Positions 36,322 to 45,576 of a stretch of DNA of 64,000 nt are shown piece by piece. The stretch lies in the NCBI RefSeq assembly GCF_900074915.1, contig NZ_LT222319.1, forward strand, positions 4,931,001 through 4,995,000. Direction: 5' to 3'. A program made the position numbers and the translations under genes. The DNA comes from Pseudomonas cerasi (GTDB lineage Bacteria > Pseudomonadota > Gammaproteobacteria > Pseudomonadales > Pseudomonadaceae). The notes beneath the pieces were generated by a model that was given only the letters and a program-made list of their open reading frames with translations, did no database searches and had not been told where the DNA came from. The stretch's first letter is position 1, and every line of letters starts with the position of its first letter.

Positions 36322-36992
36322 ACAGCGCCTGGGCGCTATTGCGCCTAGCCAGTCCGCAGCTGCCTATCGGTGGCTACAGCTATTCGCAAGGGCTGGAAAT
36401 GGCCGTGGAGCAATCCATTGTGGTGGACCCGCCGACCGCGGGCCGCTGGATCGGCGATCAACTGCTGCTCAATCTCGCGCGCTTCGAGGCCCCGCTGCTG
36501 CTGGCTCATTGTGAGGCGGCGGCAGCCGGTGACTGGGGCCAGTTGCTGCAAGTCAGCGAGCAGCATCGCGCCAGCCGCGAGACCCGCGAGCTGCATCTGG
36601 AAAGCCGGCAGATGGGCTACTCCCTGCAGCAGTTGCTCAATGGCCTGCCTGAACTGGATCGTGAAGCACGCCATTTTCTGCAGCAGACTGCCGAGCCGCA
36701 CCTGGCCCTTGGCTGGGCGCTGGCCGCACGCGCCTGGCAGATCAGCCCGCAGGATGCGCTGGCCGCCTGGCTATGGAGCTGGCTTGAAAACCAGCTGGCC
36801 GTGCTGATGAAAACCCTGCCGCTGGGCCAGCAAGCCGCCCAGCGCCTGACCAGCGAATTGTTGCCGTTATTGCAGCAGGCGCAGGTCAGTGCCAGCACAC
36901 AAGATCCCTGCCATGCCGGCAGCGCAGCCTTTGGTTTGTCCCTGGCGAGCATGGCGCACGAACGTCAATACAGCCGGTTATTCCGGTCCTGA
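36318..36992 (+). CDS. ureF: urease accessory protein UreF
   Basis: This 224-residue all-helical protein forms the UreDFG complex and gates GTP hydrolysis by UreG. It begins with a GTG codon at 36318, overlapping the ureE stop. The N-terminus LLRLASPQLPIGGYSYSQGL is diagnostic, and the C-terminal SAAFGLSLASMAHERQYSRL is also conserved. Full length. ureG follows after 21 bases. Confidence 0.94.
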   Translation: MNSAWALLRLASPQLPIGGYSYSQGLEMAVEQSIVVDPPTAGRWIGDQLLLNLARFEAPLLLAHCEAAAAGDWGQLLQVSEQHRASRETRELHLESRQMGYSLQQLLNGLPELDREARHFLQQTAEPHLALGWALAARAWQISPQDALAAWLWSWLENQLAVLMKTLPLGQQAAQRLTSELLPLLQQAQVSASTQDPCHAGSAAFGLSLASMAHERQYSRLFRS

Positions 36993-37013
36993 TCAGTCCT
37001 TATGGAGAACTCA

Positions 37014-37631
37014 ATGAACAGCCAACCTCTGCGCGTCGGAATCGGTGGCCCGGTCGGATCCGGCAAGACGGCGCTGACCCTGGCGCTGTGCCTGGCATTG
37101 CGCGACCGCTATAACCTGGCCGTGGTGACCAACGATATCTATACCCGCGAAGACGCTGACTTTCTGGTGCGCAACGAGGCACTGGCACCTGAGCGCATCA
37201 TCGGCGTTGAAACAGGCGGCTGCCCGCACACCGCGATTCGCGAGGACGCTTCGATCAACCTGGAAGCAGTCGACCAGCTCAATCGCCGCTTCGAAGGCCT
37301 GGACCTGATCATCGTCGAATCCGGTGGCGATAACCTTTCCGCGACCTTCAGCCCGGAGCTTTCCGACCTGACCATTTACGTGATCGACGTGTCGGCCGGC
37401 GACAAGCTGCCGCGCAAGGGCGGTCCGGGCATCTGCAAGTCCGACCTGCTGGTGATCAACAAGATCGACCTCGCCCCTTTGGTAGGCGCGTCACTGGAAA
37501 TGATGGACAGCGACACGCGCAGGATGCGTGGCGAAAAGCCGTTCGTGTTCAGCAATCAGAAAACCGGCCAGGGTCTGGAACAGATCATTGCCTTCATTGA
37601 GCGCCAGGGCCTGCTGACTGCGGCCGCCTGA
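37014..37631 (+). CDS. ureG: urease accessory GTPase UreG
   Basis: This 205-residue SIMIBI-class GTPase drives nickel insertion into urease. P-loop GGPVGSGKT is at residues 11-19, followed by NDIYTREDADFL, the CPH-type metal motif in ETGGCPHTAIREDAS and NKIDLAP for guanine recognition. The start at 37014 has a GGAG site; 37002 is in frame but less likely. It precedes the hupE-type gene by 25 bases. Confidence 0.96.
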   Translation: MNSQPLRVGIGGPVGSGKTALTLALCLALRDRYNLAVVTNDIYTREDADFLVRNEALAPERIIGVETGGCPHTAIREDASINLEAVDQLNRRFEGLDLIIVESGGDNLSATFSPELSDLTIYVIDVSAGDKLPRKGGPGICKSDLLVINKIDLAPLVGASLEMMDSDTRRMRGEKPFVFSNQKTGQGLEQIIAFIERQGLLTAAA

Positions 37632-37656
37632 ATTCACAACCAAAAGGAACCCGTCG

Positions 37657-38229
37657 ATGAACTACAAAAAAGCCCTTGGCGCCCTGGCGCTGTTGCTGGT
37701 CCCGACTCTGGCGCTGGCTCACCCCGGTCATGGCGATAATGGCCTGATCGCAGGTATCAGCCACCCGATTGGCGGGCTGGATCATTTGCTGGCCATGCTG
37801 GCCGTCGGCTTGTGGGCTGCGCAGCAACAAGGTTCGGCACGCTGGGCGCTGCCGTGCACCTTCGTCGGCACCATGCTGATCGGCGGCATGCTGGGCTTTG
37901 AAGGTTTGAACCTGCCAGCGCTGGAAGGCGGCATTGCCGCCTCGGTACTGGCTCTGGGCCTGGCCGTGGCATTGGCAGTGCGTCCGCCGCTGGCGCTGGC
38001 GGTAACCGCAACAGCCCTGTTCGCCTTGTTCCACGGCGTAGCACATGGCCTTGAACTGCCGGAAATGTCCAGCCCATGGGCGTACGCAGCAGGTTTCGTT
38101 GCTGCAACTGCGGCCTTGCATGCGCTGGGTTATGCGGTGGTTCGCGTGTTGCCTCAGGCGGCGGCCCCCCTGGTGCGTATCGCCGGTGCAGCCTCTGCGG
38201 CAGCGGGTGTCTGGTTACTCGCAGCCTGA
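37657..38229 (+). CDS. HupE/UreJ-family nickel permease
   Basis: This 190-residue inner-membrane protein has a cleavable leader and about six spans. The N-terminal region after the leader carries HPGHGD and the family signature HPIGGLDH, which binds nickel in HupE/UreJ proteins. It is the last gene after ureEFG with an AAAGGA ribosome-binding site, so it most likely brings nickel for urease. Confidence 0.9.
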   Translation: MNYKKALGALALLLVPTLALAHPGHGDNGLIAGISHPIGGLDHLLAMLAVGLWAAQQQGSARWALPCTFVGTMLIGGMLGFEGLNLPALEGGIAASVLALGLAVALAVRPPLALAVTATALFALFHGVAHGLELPEMSSPWAYAAGFVAATAALHALGYAVVRVLPQAAAPLVRIAGAASAAAGVWLLAA

Positions 38230-38270
38230 TGGCGTTTCGCGTTGATCGTGTCCGCTTCAGCCGGGGACGA

Positions 38271-38690
38271 TCAGCGCGAAAGCGCGGGAATGCGGTACAG
38301 GTAAAGCAGCACTGCGCTGGCAAAAGCCAGCAGGCAGACCGGCAAGGGATGCAGACCGAACAGCACCGCGATGGCGGCGATCCAGGCGGGCAAGCCGGCG
38401 GCCAGGAACGCCAGGCGGCGGATGGCAGCGAGTTTGAGCCATGCTGCCGGCTCCTCGGGTGTATCGAGTGCAGCCTGGGTGACCGCCAACGCGCGCTTGT
38501 AGGCGCCGAAGGGTTTCAGGCTGACGAACATCGAGCCTATCCCGGCGATGAACAGCGGGATCGCCAACACCGGAATGAGCGGTTCGCTGGCACCGAAAAA
38601 TACACAGACCACCAGCAATGGCGCCAGGGTCAGACCCAGTTGACGCCACCATTGCATCTCCAGCTTTTGACGAACCTCGCTGCGTGTCAC
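38271..38690 (-). CDS. hypothetical membrane protein downstream of ribA
   Basis: 139 residues with four hydrophobic segments in two pairs (LGLTLAPLLVVCVFF, PVLAIPLFIAGIGSMFVSL, then two near the C-terminus). The central soluble part is ALAVTQAALDTPEEPAAW. No family recognised with confidence. Its start overlaps the ribA stop by four bases, so it is probably cotranslated with RibA. Confidence 0.7.
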   Translation of the reverse strand: MTRSEVRQKLEMQWWRQLGLTLAPLLVVCVFFGASEPLIPVLAIPLFIAGIGSMFVSLKPFGAYKRALAVTQAALDTPEEPAAWLKLAAIRRLAFLAAGLPAWIAAIAVLFGLHPLPVCLLAFASAVLLYLYRIPALSR

Positions 38691-39304
38691 GCGGGGCCGA
38701 CCTCGCTTTGATGTTCGTTGCCCATCATGTGCCCCAGCTTGCCCGCCTTGGTCGCCAGATAAAGACGGTTATGCGGGTTTTGTCCGGTGTGCAGAGGCAC
38801 GCGCTCGGCGACCCTGATGCCCATGTCGGTCAAGGCTTTGACCTTGCGCGGGTTGTTGGTCATCAGCCGCAACGATTGCACGCCCAGATGCTGAAGCATC
38901 GGCAGGCAGATCGCGTAGTCACGCTGATCGGCAGCAAAGCCCAGGCGCTCGTTGGCCTCAACCGTATCGGCGCCGCCATCCTGCAGCTCGTAGGCGCGGA
39001 TTTTGTTCATCAGACCGATACCGCGCCCTTCTTGACGCAGGTACAGCAGTACACCACGCCCTTCGGTGGCGATGGCGCGCAGGGCAGCCTCCAGTTGAGA
39101 ACCGCAATCGCAACGCTGACTGAACAGGGCATCGCCCGTCAGGCATTCGGAATGTACGCGACCCAGAACCGGCTCACCGTCCGCCACATCGCCCAGACTC
39201 AGGACGACATGTTCACGGCCGGTTGCCGACTCGATAAAGCCGTGCATGGCAAATTCTGCAAAGGGAGTGGGCAGTTTGGAAGCGGCGACAAAGACGACGG
39301 GCAC
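38687..39304 (-). CDS. ribA: GTP cyclohydrolase II
   Basis: This 205-residue enzyme converts GTP to the pyrimidine precursor of riboflavin. With the GTG start at 39304, the zinc cysteines fall at 54, 65 and 67 (SECLTGDALFSQRCDCG), the same numbers as in E. coli RibA, and an AGGAG site lies seven bases upstream. A longer ATG start at 39352 is less supported. RQEGRGIGL is the GTP/catalytic loop. It stands alone upstream of a coupled membrane protein. Confidence 0.92.
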   Translation of the reverse strand: MPVVFVAASKLPTPFAEFAMHGFIESATGREHVVLSLGDVADGEPVLGRVHSECLTGDALFSQRCDCGSQLEAALRAIATEGRGVLLYLRQEGRGIGLMNKIRAYELQDGGADTVEANERLGFAADQRDYAICLPMLQHLGVQSLRLMTNNPRKVKALTDMGIRVAERVPLHTGQNPHNRLYLATKAGKLGHMMGNEHQSEVGPA

Positions 39305-39437
39305 CGTGTGCTCCTGATCAGTGTGAAGACTGGAAATTCGCAAGATTTGCATTGTAACAGCAGGTTCCTGCGGACGCTCAGGGTGAATTCTCGGGCATTT
39401 AGATCATAAAGTTCGATAGATAGAAGCGCTCATCCGC

Positions 39438-40403
39438 TCACTGCTCAGCGCCAAAATGCTGGTAGCCACGCGTGTCGGGCGTGACGTCTTGCCCTGTGTC
39501 GTCGACAAGCACGACGCCTTGACCCTGCTCTACCCGGCCAATGACATACACCGGCCAGCCTTCTTTCAGCAACGCCGACAGGTGTTCGGAAGGCAGCGTG
39601 AAGGCCAAGATGTAATCATCGCCACCGCTGAGCGCGGCCTGTCGGGCAGAGGGCAGATCGAACAAGGTCAGCAACTGGTCGGACATCGGCAGCCGGTCAC
39701 GCTCGATCACCAGACGAACATCCGAAGCGCGGGCGATGTGTCCGCAGTCGGCCAGCAGCCCGTCGGAGATGTCCAGCGCGGACGTCGCCCTGCCCCGCAA
39801 CGCCTGCCCCAGCGCCAGTTGCGGTTGAGGCGACCAGTAGCGGGCCAGCAATGCTTCGGCGATCAAGGGCTCGGCGCTGCGCTGCTTCAATACCAGCGGC
39901 AATGCACCTGCACCATCACCCAACGTGCCGCCGACACACAGGAGGTCACCCGCCTGGGCACCCGCGCGGGTCAGGGCTGATCCGGTCGGCACGGCACCGA
40001 ACACCGTCAGCGTCAGGCTCAAGGGACCGCGCGTGGTATCACCACCGATCAGACGCAGCGAACAGCCTTGCGCCATCTGGTTCAAGCCGCGAGCGAAGGT
40101 CTGCAGCCAGTCGGCATCGACCTGCGGCAGGGTCAGGGCAAGGGTGAACGCGACAGGCCGGGCACCCATGGCCGCCAGGTCACTGGCAGACACCGCCAGC
40201 GCACGCTGACCGAGCAGAAAGGGGTCGCAGACATCAGGAAAATGTACCCCGGCAACCAGGGTATCGGTCGAGATCGCCAACTGCTCGCCGGGCGCCAACG
40301 CCAGCAGCGCGCAGTCGTCGCCGATCCCCAGGGCAACTTCCTCGCCCGCCTGCGCACAGGGCGCGGCGGCGAAGTAATTGCGGATCAGCTCGAACTCTCC
40401 CAT
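39438..40403 (-). CDS. thiL: thiamine-monophosphate kinase
   Basis: This 321-residue PurM-like ATP-dependent kinase makes thiamine pyrophosphate from TMP. It starts MGEFELIRNYF, with the metal-binding IGDDCALL near residue 28 and STDTLVAGVHF, then LIGGDTTRG and ALDISDGLLADCGH. Full length. It follows nusB after 16 bases, as in many proteobacteria. Confidence 0.94.
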   Translation of the reverse strand: MGEFELIRNYFAAAPCAQAGEEVALGIGDDCALLALAPGEQLAISTDTLVAGVHFPDVCDPFLLGQRALAVSASDLAAMGARPVAFTLALTLPQVDADWLQTFARGLNQMAQGCSLRLIGGDTTRGPLSLTLTVFGAVPTGSALTRAGAQAGDLLCVGGTLGDGAGALPLVLKQRSAEPLIAEALLARYWSPQPQLALGQALRGRATSALDISDGLLADCGHIARASDVRLVIERDRLPMSDQLLTLFDLPSARQAALSGGDDYILAFTLPSEHLSALLKEGWPVYVIGRVEQGQGVVLVDDTGQDVTPDTRGYQHFGAEQ

Positions 40404-40419
40404 GAAGGTCAGGCGCGGA

Positions 40420-40917
40420 TCAGCGCTTGTGGGCCTTCACTTCGACTTCACGCAGGCGCGGCGCCAGCTTGTCCAGCACGCCATTGACGAACTTGTGGCC
40501 GTCAGTGGAACCGTAGACTTTCGCCAGCTCGATGCCCTCGTTGATCACTACGCGATAAGGCACGTCGATACGTTTGAGCAGTTCGAACGTCGACAGACGC
40601 AATACCGCCAGTTCAATCGGGTCCAGCTCTTCGATGGTCAGATCAAGACAAGGCGAAAGAGCAGCATCGATCTCGGTCTGGTTGGTCGCTACGCCGTGCA
40701 GCAGCTCACGGAAGTAGGGGCCGTCAACGTTGCTGAAGTCGTTATCGACCCGAAACTGTGCTTCGATTTCGTTCAGCGCGTGGCCAGCCATGTGCCGTTG
40801 GTACAGGGCCTGAGTCGCCATCTGACGCGCTTCGCGACGCTTGGCGCTTTTACCCTTGGCGGCTTCCGGCGATTTGGCGTCGCGCGGGTTGAACTGGTCG
40901 GTATCGTCGGAAATCAC
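40420..40917 (-). CDS. nusB: transcription antitermination protein NusB
   Basis: This 165-residue helical RNA-binding protein pairs with NusE in rrn antitermination. Recognisable by [36 protein letters not shown] and [13 protein letters not shown]. The N-terminal 25 residues are a variable charged tail. It overlaps ribH by four bases. Confidence 0.94.
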
Positions 40918-41390
40918 TTGGCCTCCAGCTGCGACAGCAGACTGACCATTTCGATGGCGGACAGAGCGGCTTCAGCGCCCTTGTTGCCGGCCTTGGTGCC
41001 GGAACGCTCGATGGCCTGTTCGATGGAGTCGACGGTCAATACGCCGAAAGCGACCGGCACGCCGAATTCCATGGACACCTGGGACAAGCCCTTGACGCAC
41101 TCGCCTGCCACGTATTCGAAGTGTGGAGTACCGCCACGGATCACTGCACCCAGTGCGACGATGGCCGCGAACTCGCTGCGTTGGGCAACTTTCTGCACAA
41201 CCAGTGGAATCTCGAACGCACCCGGCGCACGGATGATGGTGATGTCGCTTTCGCTCACGCCATGGCGTACCAGTGCATCAACGGCACCGCTAACCAGGCT
41301 TTCCACGACGAAGCTGTTGAAACGGCCAACTACCAAGGCATAGCGGCCTTGGGGGGCGATGAAGGTACCTTCGATGGTCTTCAAGGTCAT
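40914..41390 (-). CDS. ribH: 6,7-dimethyl-8-ribityllumazine synthase
   Basis: This 158-residue enzyme condenses the pyrimidine and dihydroxybutanone phosphate precursors; it forms a large icosahedral or decameric shell. Motifs: [18 protein letters not shown] and [15 protein letters not shown], with the catalytic His in the last. It follows ribBA after a 130-bp gap and overlaps nusB. Confidence 0.95.
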
Positions 41391-41520
41391 TCGGTGAGTC
41401 TCGTATTAAAGAGCAAGCCCGCCTTGGGGCGGACTTTGAGGGATATTAGGCCACGAATCATGCCTGTCAGGCCAAGACCTGCGAAAAAACCATCTTTCAC
41501 ACGCCCCGACCTGCCGGTAT

Positions 41521-42612
41521 TTATTCGGAGGGCACGTATTCTACAACTTCCAGATCGAAACCGGATATCGCATTGAACTTCATCGGCGAACTCATCAGGC
41601 GCATTTTGCGCACGCCGAGGTCACGAAGGATCTGCGAACCAGCGCCGACCGTGCTGTAAGTGGTCGGTATCTTGATCGGTTGCTGACCGGCGGTTTCGCG
41701 AATATGAGCCAGCAAGACATCGCCATCCAGCGGATGACCGAGCAGCAGCACCACACCGCTGCCAGCCTCGTTAACCGCGCGCATGGCGGCGCGCAGGCTC
41801 CAGCGGCCGGGCTGGCTGACCATCAGCAGGTCACGCAGCGGGTCCATGTTGTGCACGCGAACCAGCGTAGGCTCTTCGGCGCAGATGGTGCCCAGGGTCA
41901 GCGCCAGATGCACGTCGCCCTCGACCGAATCGCGGTAGGTCACCAGGTTGAAACTGCCCAGTTCGCTGTCCATCGGCTGCTCGGCAATCCGCTGAACGGT
42001 ACGTTCGTGGATCATCCGGTAGTGAATAAGGTCGGCGATGGTGCCGATCTTGATGTCATGTTGCAGGGCAAATGCTTCGAGTTCGGCACGTCGCGACATG
42101 GTGCCGTCATCGTTCATGACTTCGCAGATCAGGCCCGTCGGCTCGAAACCGGCCATGCGCGCCAGGTCGCAGGCCGCCTCGGTATGACCGGCACGCGCCA
42201 GGGTGCCGCCAGCCTGGGCCATGAGCGGGAAAATATGCCCAGGGCTGACGATGTCTTCAGCTTTCGCGTCCTTGGCAGCGGCAGCCTGCACAGTACGTGC
42301 GCGGTCGGCTGCCGAGATGCCGGTGGTCACGCCTTCGGCAGCTTCGATGGAAACGGTGAACTTGGTGCCGAAACCCGAACCGTTGCGCGCTGCCATCAGC
42401 GGCAGCTTGAGGGTTTCGCAGCGCTCGCGAGTCATCGGCATACAGATCAGACCACGGGCGAAACGCGCCATGAAGTTGATGTGCTCGGGCTTCACGCATT
42501 CGGCGGCCATGATCAGGTCGCCTTCGTTTTCGCGGTCTTCGTCATCCATGAGGATGACCATCTTGCCCTGGCGAATGTCTTCGACCAGTTCTTCGATACT
42601 GTTGAGCGCCAC
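41521..42612 (-). CDS. ribBA: 3,4-dihydroxy-2-butanone 4-phosphate synthase with degenerate GTP cyclohydrolase II domain
   Basis: 363 residues. Residues 1-200 are RibB, which makes the four-carbon riboflavin precursor, with LMDDEDRENEGDL near residue 22 and the loop AGHTEAACDLA. Residues 205-363 are RibA-like but lack the three zinc cysteines of GTP cyclohydrolase II, and the RQEGRGIGL loop is replaced. That half is therefore likely inactive, consistent with the separate intact ribA at 38687. Confidence 0.92.
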   Translation of the reverse strand: MALNSIEELVEDIRQGKMVILMDDEDRENEGDLIMAAECVKPEHINFMARFARGLICMPMTRERCETLKLPLMAARNGSGFGTKFTVSIEAAEGVTTGISAADRARTVQAAAAKDAKAEDIVSPGHIFPLMAQAGGTLARAGHTEAACDLARMAGFEPTGLICEVMNDDGTMSRRAELEAFALQHDIKIGTIADLIHYRMIHERTVQRIAEQPMDSELGSFNLVTYRDSVEGDVHLALTLGTICAEEPTLVRVHNMDPLRDLLMVSQPGRWSLRAAMRAVNEAGSGVVLLLGHPLDGDVLLAHIRETAGQQPIKIPTTYSTVGAGSQILRDLGVRKMRLMSSPMKFNAISGFDLEVVEYVPSE

Positions 42613-42633
42613 GCGGCACCCCCTTCAATCAAT

Positions 42634-43296
42634 TCAGGATTTGAGGTAGCCGTTCTCGGCCAGGAAGCTTTCGGTGATCGTGCCGTGGCCCGGCTCGGCG
42701 GCCTTGTCACCCAGCAGCAGGCGCTCCAGATAACGCGCCAGCAGGTCGACCTCCAGGTTGACCTTACGGCCGGGCTGGTAGTCGGCCATGATCGTTTCGC
42801 TCCAGGTATGAGGCACGATGGTCAGTTCGAACTCGGCGCCGTTGACCGAATTGACGGTCAGGCTGGTGCCGTCGACCGTAATCGAGCCTTTGTGGGCGAT
42901 GTATTTGGCCAGTTCACGTGGCGCACGCACCGCAAACTGAATGGCGCGGGCGTTGTCCGCACGGGCGACGATCTCGCCCACGCCGTCGACATGGCCGCTG
43001 ACCAGATGGCCGCCCAGACGCGTAGTCGGGGTCAGGGCCTTTTCCAGGTTGACCCGGCTGCCGCTCTTGAGGTCGACAAAGGCGGTGACGGTCAGGGTTT
43101 CCCGGCTGACATCAGCCCAGAAGCCATCACCGGGCAATTCGACGGCGGTCAGGCATACGCCATTCACGGCAATGCTGTCGCCGAGTTTGACGTCGGTCAG
43201 GTCAAGCTTGCCGGTTTCCACATAAACGCGGACGTCGCCGCCTTTCGGAGTCAGGGCGCGGATGCTGCCAATGGATTCGATAATGCCGGTAAACAT
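42634..43296 (-). CDS. ribE: riboflavin synthase alpha subunit
   Basis: This 220-residue enzyme dismutates two lumazines to riboflavin. It has two tandem lumazine-binding barrels: the first starts MFTGIIESIG and contains SIAVNGVCLTAV; the second contains GSITVDGTSLTVNSV. Full length. Gaps are 47 bp to ribD and 21 bp to ribBA. No FMN riboswitch was recognised upstream. Confidence 0.94.
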   Translation of the reverse strand: MFTGIIESIGSIRALTPKGGDVRVYVETGKLDLTDVKLGDSIAVNGVCLTAVELPGDGFWADVSRETLTVTAFVDLKSGSRVNLEKALTPTTRLGGHLVSGHVDGVGEIVARADNARAIQFAVRAPRELAKYIAHKGSITVDGTSLTVNSVNGAEFELTIVPHTWSETIMADYQPGRKVNLEVDLLARYLERLLLGDKAAEPGHGTITESFLAENGYLKS

Positions 43297-43343
43297 GGGT
43301 CCTCCGGGAGAACAAGGGCTGCGCGCTAGGCGAAAGCCAGGAA

Positions 43344-44480
43344 TTATACGCCGGGTGTGCGCACAGGGAGAGCGATGACTCGCCAGTCATTACCGACAGC
43401 ACGCATTTCCACAATGTTCAGCTCAAGTGCCTCGCTCATCTGCGCCAGGGGCAGATCGAGCAGCGGGCGGGCCGATGAGCCGAGAAACTTGCCGGCGATG
43501 AAGAGCTGAAATTCGTCGACCAGCCCGAGACGCGCAAAAGCCCCCGCCAGTCGCGGACCGGCCTCAACCAATACTTCATTGACGCCACGCGCGGCGAGTT
43601 CGCCCATCAACCTGCGCAGGTCCACATGACCGGCGCTGTCGGCCAGAGCGAGCATTTCGTGGCCCTCTTCCTGATAGCGACCTCGCGCCGACGCAGCAGC
43701 ACACGTCACGACCAGCGCACTGCCTGCCTGGAAGAACGGTGCATCGAGCGGCACACGCAAACGGCCGTCGATCAACACGCGCAACGGCGGGCGTGCAGCG
43801 GCCAGTGAGGTCAGTTCGGCATCGAGCCCCAATTCATCAGGGCGTACGGTGAGACGAGCCTTGTCGGCCAGCACCGTATCGGCGCCGCTCAGCACCACAC
43901 TCGACTGCGCACGCAGACGCTGCACGGCAGAGCGCGCCTCGGGACCGGTGATCCACTGGCTTTCACCGCTGGCCATCGCCGTGCGGCCATCCAGGCTCAT
44001 GGCCATCTTGACCCGCACGTACGGCAGGCCGGTTTCCATGCGCTTGAGAAAGCCTTTGTTCAGCGCTCGCGCTTCGCTTTCCAGCACACCACATTGAACG
44101 CCGATACCGGCATTCATGAGGCGCAACAGGCCACGGCCGGAGACTTCGGGATTGGGGTCCTGCATCGCAGCGACAACCCGCGCCACTCCGGCTCCGATCA
44201 GTGCATCGGCACAGGGCGGTGTGCGCCCCTGGTGACTGCACGGTTCGAGGGTGACGTAAGCGGTCGCGCCTCTGGCCAGCTCGCCAGCCTGGCGCAAGGC
44301 ATGCACTTCGGCATGCGGCTCACCGGCCCGTACATGCCAGCCTTCGCCAACGATCCGGCCTTCACGCACGATCACGCAGCCGACTCGCGGGTTGGGATGC
44401 GTGGAGTACCGCCCCTTGCGCGCCAGCTCGAGTGCTCGCGCCATGTAATGAACGTCGAGAGCCGCCTGTTCAGTCAGCAA
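43344..44480 (-). CDS. ribD: bifunctional deaminase/reductase RibD
   Basis: 378 residues performing two early riboflavin steps. The N-terminal deaminase has HAEVHAL and the zinc motif EPCSHQGRTPPC near residue 80. The C-terminal NADPH reductase starts near residue 150 (VRVKMAMSLDGRTAM) and includes EAGPRLAGAF. Length is normal. It follows nrdR by five bases, a common arrangement. Confidence 0.94.
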   Translation of the reverse strand: MLTEQAALDVHYMARALELARKGRYSTHPNPRVGCVIVREGRIVGEGWHVRAGEPHAEVHALRQAGELARGATAYVTLEPCSHQGRTPPCADALIGAGVARVVAAMQDPNPEVSGRGLLRLMNAGIGVQCGVLESEARALNKGFLKRMETGLPYVRVKMAMSLDGRTAMASGESQWITGPEARSAVQRLRAQSSVVLSGADTVLADKARLTVRPDELGLDAELTSLAAARPPLRVLIDGRLRVPLDAPFFQAGSALVVTCAAASARGRYQEEGHEMLALADSAGHVDLRRLMGELAARGVNEVLVEAGPRLAGAFARLGLVDEFQLFIAGKFLGSSARPLLDLPLAQMSEALELNIVEMRAVGNDWRVIALPVRTPGV

Positions 44481-44485
44481 TGCAT

Positions 44486-44950
44486 TTATTCCTTGCCCGG
44501 CTCGCGGGCCAGACGGTCGATTTCTTCACGGAATTCGTTGAGGTCCTGAAAGCGGCGGTACACGGAAGCGAAGCGGATGTAGGCCACTTCGTCGAGCTTC
44601 TGCAGCTCGGTCATGACCAGCTCACCCACCACCAGCGATTTGACTTCGCGTTCGCCGGTCGCGCGCAGCTTGTGTTTGATGTGAACCAGGGCCGCTTCAA
44701 GGCGTTCGACACTCACCGGACGCTTTTCGAGCGCGCGCTGCATACCGGCGCGCAGTTTTTCTTCATCGAAAGGCTGGCGGCTGCCGTCCTGTTTGATCAG
44801 ACGCGGCAAGACCAGTTCGGCAGTTTCGAACGTAGTGAAGCGCTCGCCGCAGGCCAGGCACTCGCGTCGGCGGCGTACTTGCTCGCCTTCGGCGACGAGG
44901 CGGGAGTCGATGACTTTGGTGTCATTGGCACCGCAGAAGGGACAGTGCAT
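44486..44950 (-). CDS. nrdR: transcriptional repressor NrdR
   Basis: This 154-residue ATP-cone protein represses ribonucleotide reductase genes. The zinc ribbon is CPFC near residue 3 and CLACGERF near residue 31; the ATP-cone begins at about residue 46. The ATG at 44950 gives the standard N-terminus (MHCPFCGANDTKVIDSR) and length, so the longer frame to 45004 is rejected. First gene of the minus-strand riboflavin cluster. Confidence 0.96.
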   Translation of the reverse strand: MHCPFCGANDTKVIDSRLVAEGEQVRRRRECLACGERFTTFETAELVLPRLIKQDGSRQPFDEEKLRAGMQRALEKRPVSVERLEAALVHIKHKLRATGEREVKSLVVGELVMTELQKLDEVAYIRFASVYRRFQDLNEFREEIDRLAREPGKE

Positions 44951-45126
44951 GGTGGCTGGCAACGAAAGAATGGGGAGCGCCATGTTAGCGCATCCTGCCG
45001 GCAAGACAAGGCTGAGGGTTTACGGTATATAGACGCGCATTAAAGCGGTGTGAAATTGTCCGGGCTCGGTAATACTGCACGCTTGGCGTCACCCAGCCTT
45101 TCGAATTTTGCCTTGTGGAGCTCTTG

Positions 45127-45576
45127 ATGACGTTACGCCCCGCTTTTCTACTCTGCTTCATCGGCTTGCTGGCCGCGTGCAGCAGCAATGACGCGCCGAT
45201 ACCCGTTGCGCCGCCACCGGTCGCACCGTCGATCAAGCTGCCCGCCGGTCCAGGGCCGTTGCAGCCGTACCAGCGAGAAATCAGCGGGCAGTTGCTGGGC
45301 GTACCGGCCGGCGCCGAGGTCGAGCTGGCGATGCTGGTCATCGACGAACGCGGACGTCCGCAGAAGCTGCTGACCAACACCCTGCTCAAGGGTAACGGTC
45401 AATCATTGCCGTTCCAGCTGCGCTTCAACCCGGAAGCCTTTCCGGTCGGCGGACGCGTCGAGTTGCGTGGCCGTGCCAGTCAGTCCGGGCAGTTGATTCT
45501 GCATCTGCCGTCAATGCGCATCGATCAGCCGGTGACTCAGGCCCTGGGGCAGTTGCAGTTCGTCAAGGCGCCATGA
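45127..45576 (+). CDS. YbaY-family lipoprotein
   Basis: 149 residues. A lipoprotein signal ends at LLAAC with the lipidated Cys at position 18, followed by a proline-rich linker. A YbaY/YscW-type beta domain then begins near residue 55 (SGQLLGVPAGAEVELAML). Members are outer-membrane lipoproteins of unclear role. ATG at 45127 has a GGAG site. The stop overlaps the methyltransferase start by four bases. Confidence 0.83.
   Translation: MTLRPAFLLCFIGLLAACSSNDAPIPVAPPPVAPSIKLPAGPGPLQPYQREISGQLLGVPAGAEVELAMLVIDERGRPQKLLTNTLLKGNGQSLPFQLRFNPEAFPVGGRVELRGRASQSGQLILHLPSMRIDQPVTQALGQLQFVKAP

Noticed and set aside
41680..43329. 549-codon plus-strand open frame
   Set aside because: It lies antisense to ribBA and ribE, which have clear family motifs; long antisense frames are expected in G+C-rich DNA.
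43297..43343. FMN riboswitch upstream of ribE
   Set aside because: The ribD-ribE gap is only 47 bp and no RFN element was seen there or before ribBA or ribH.
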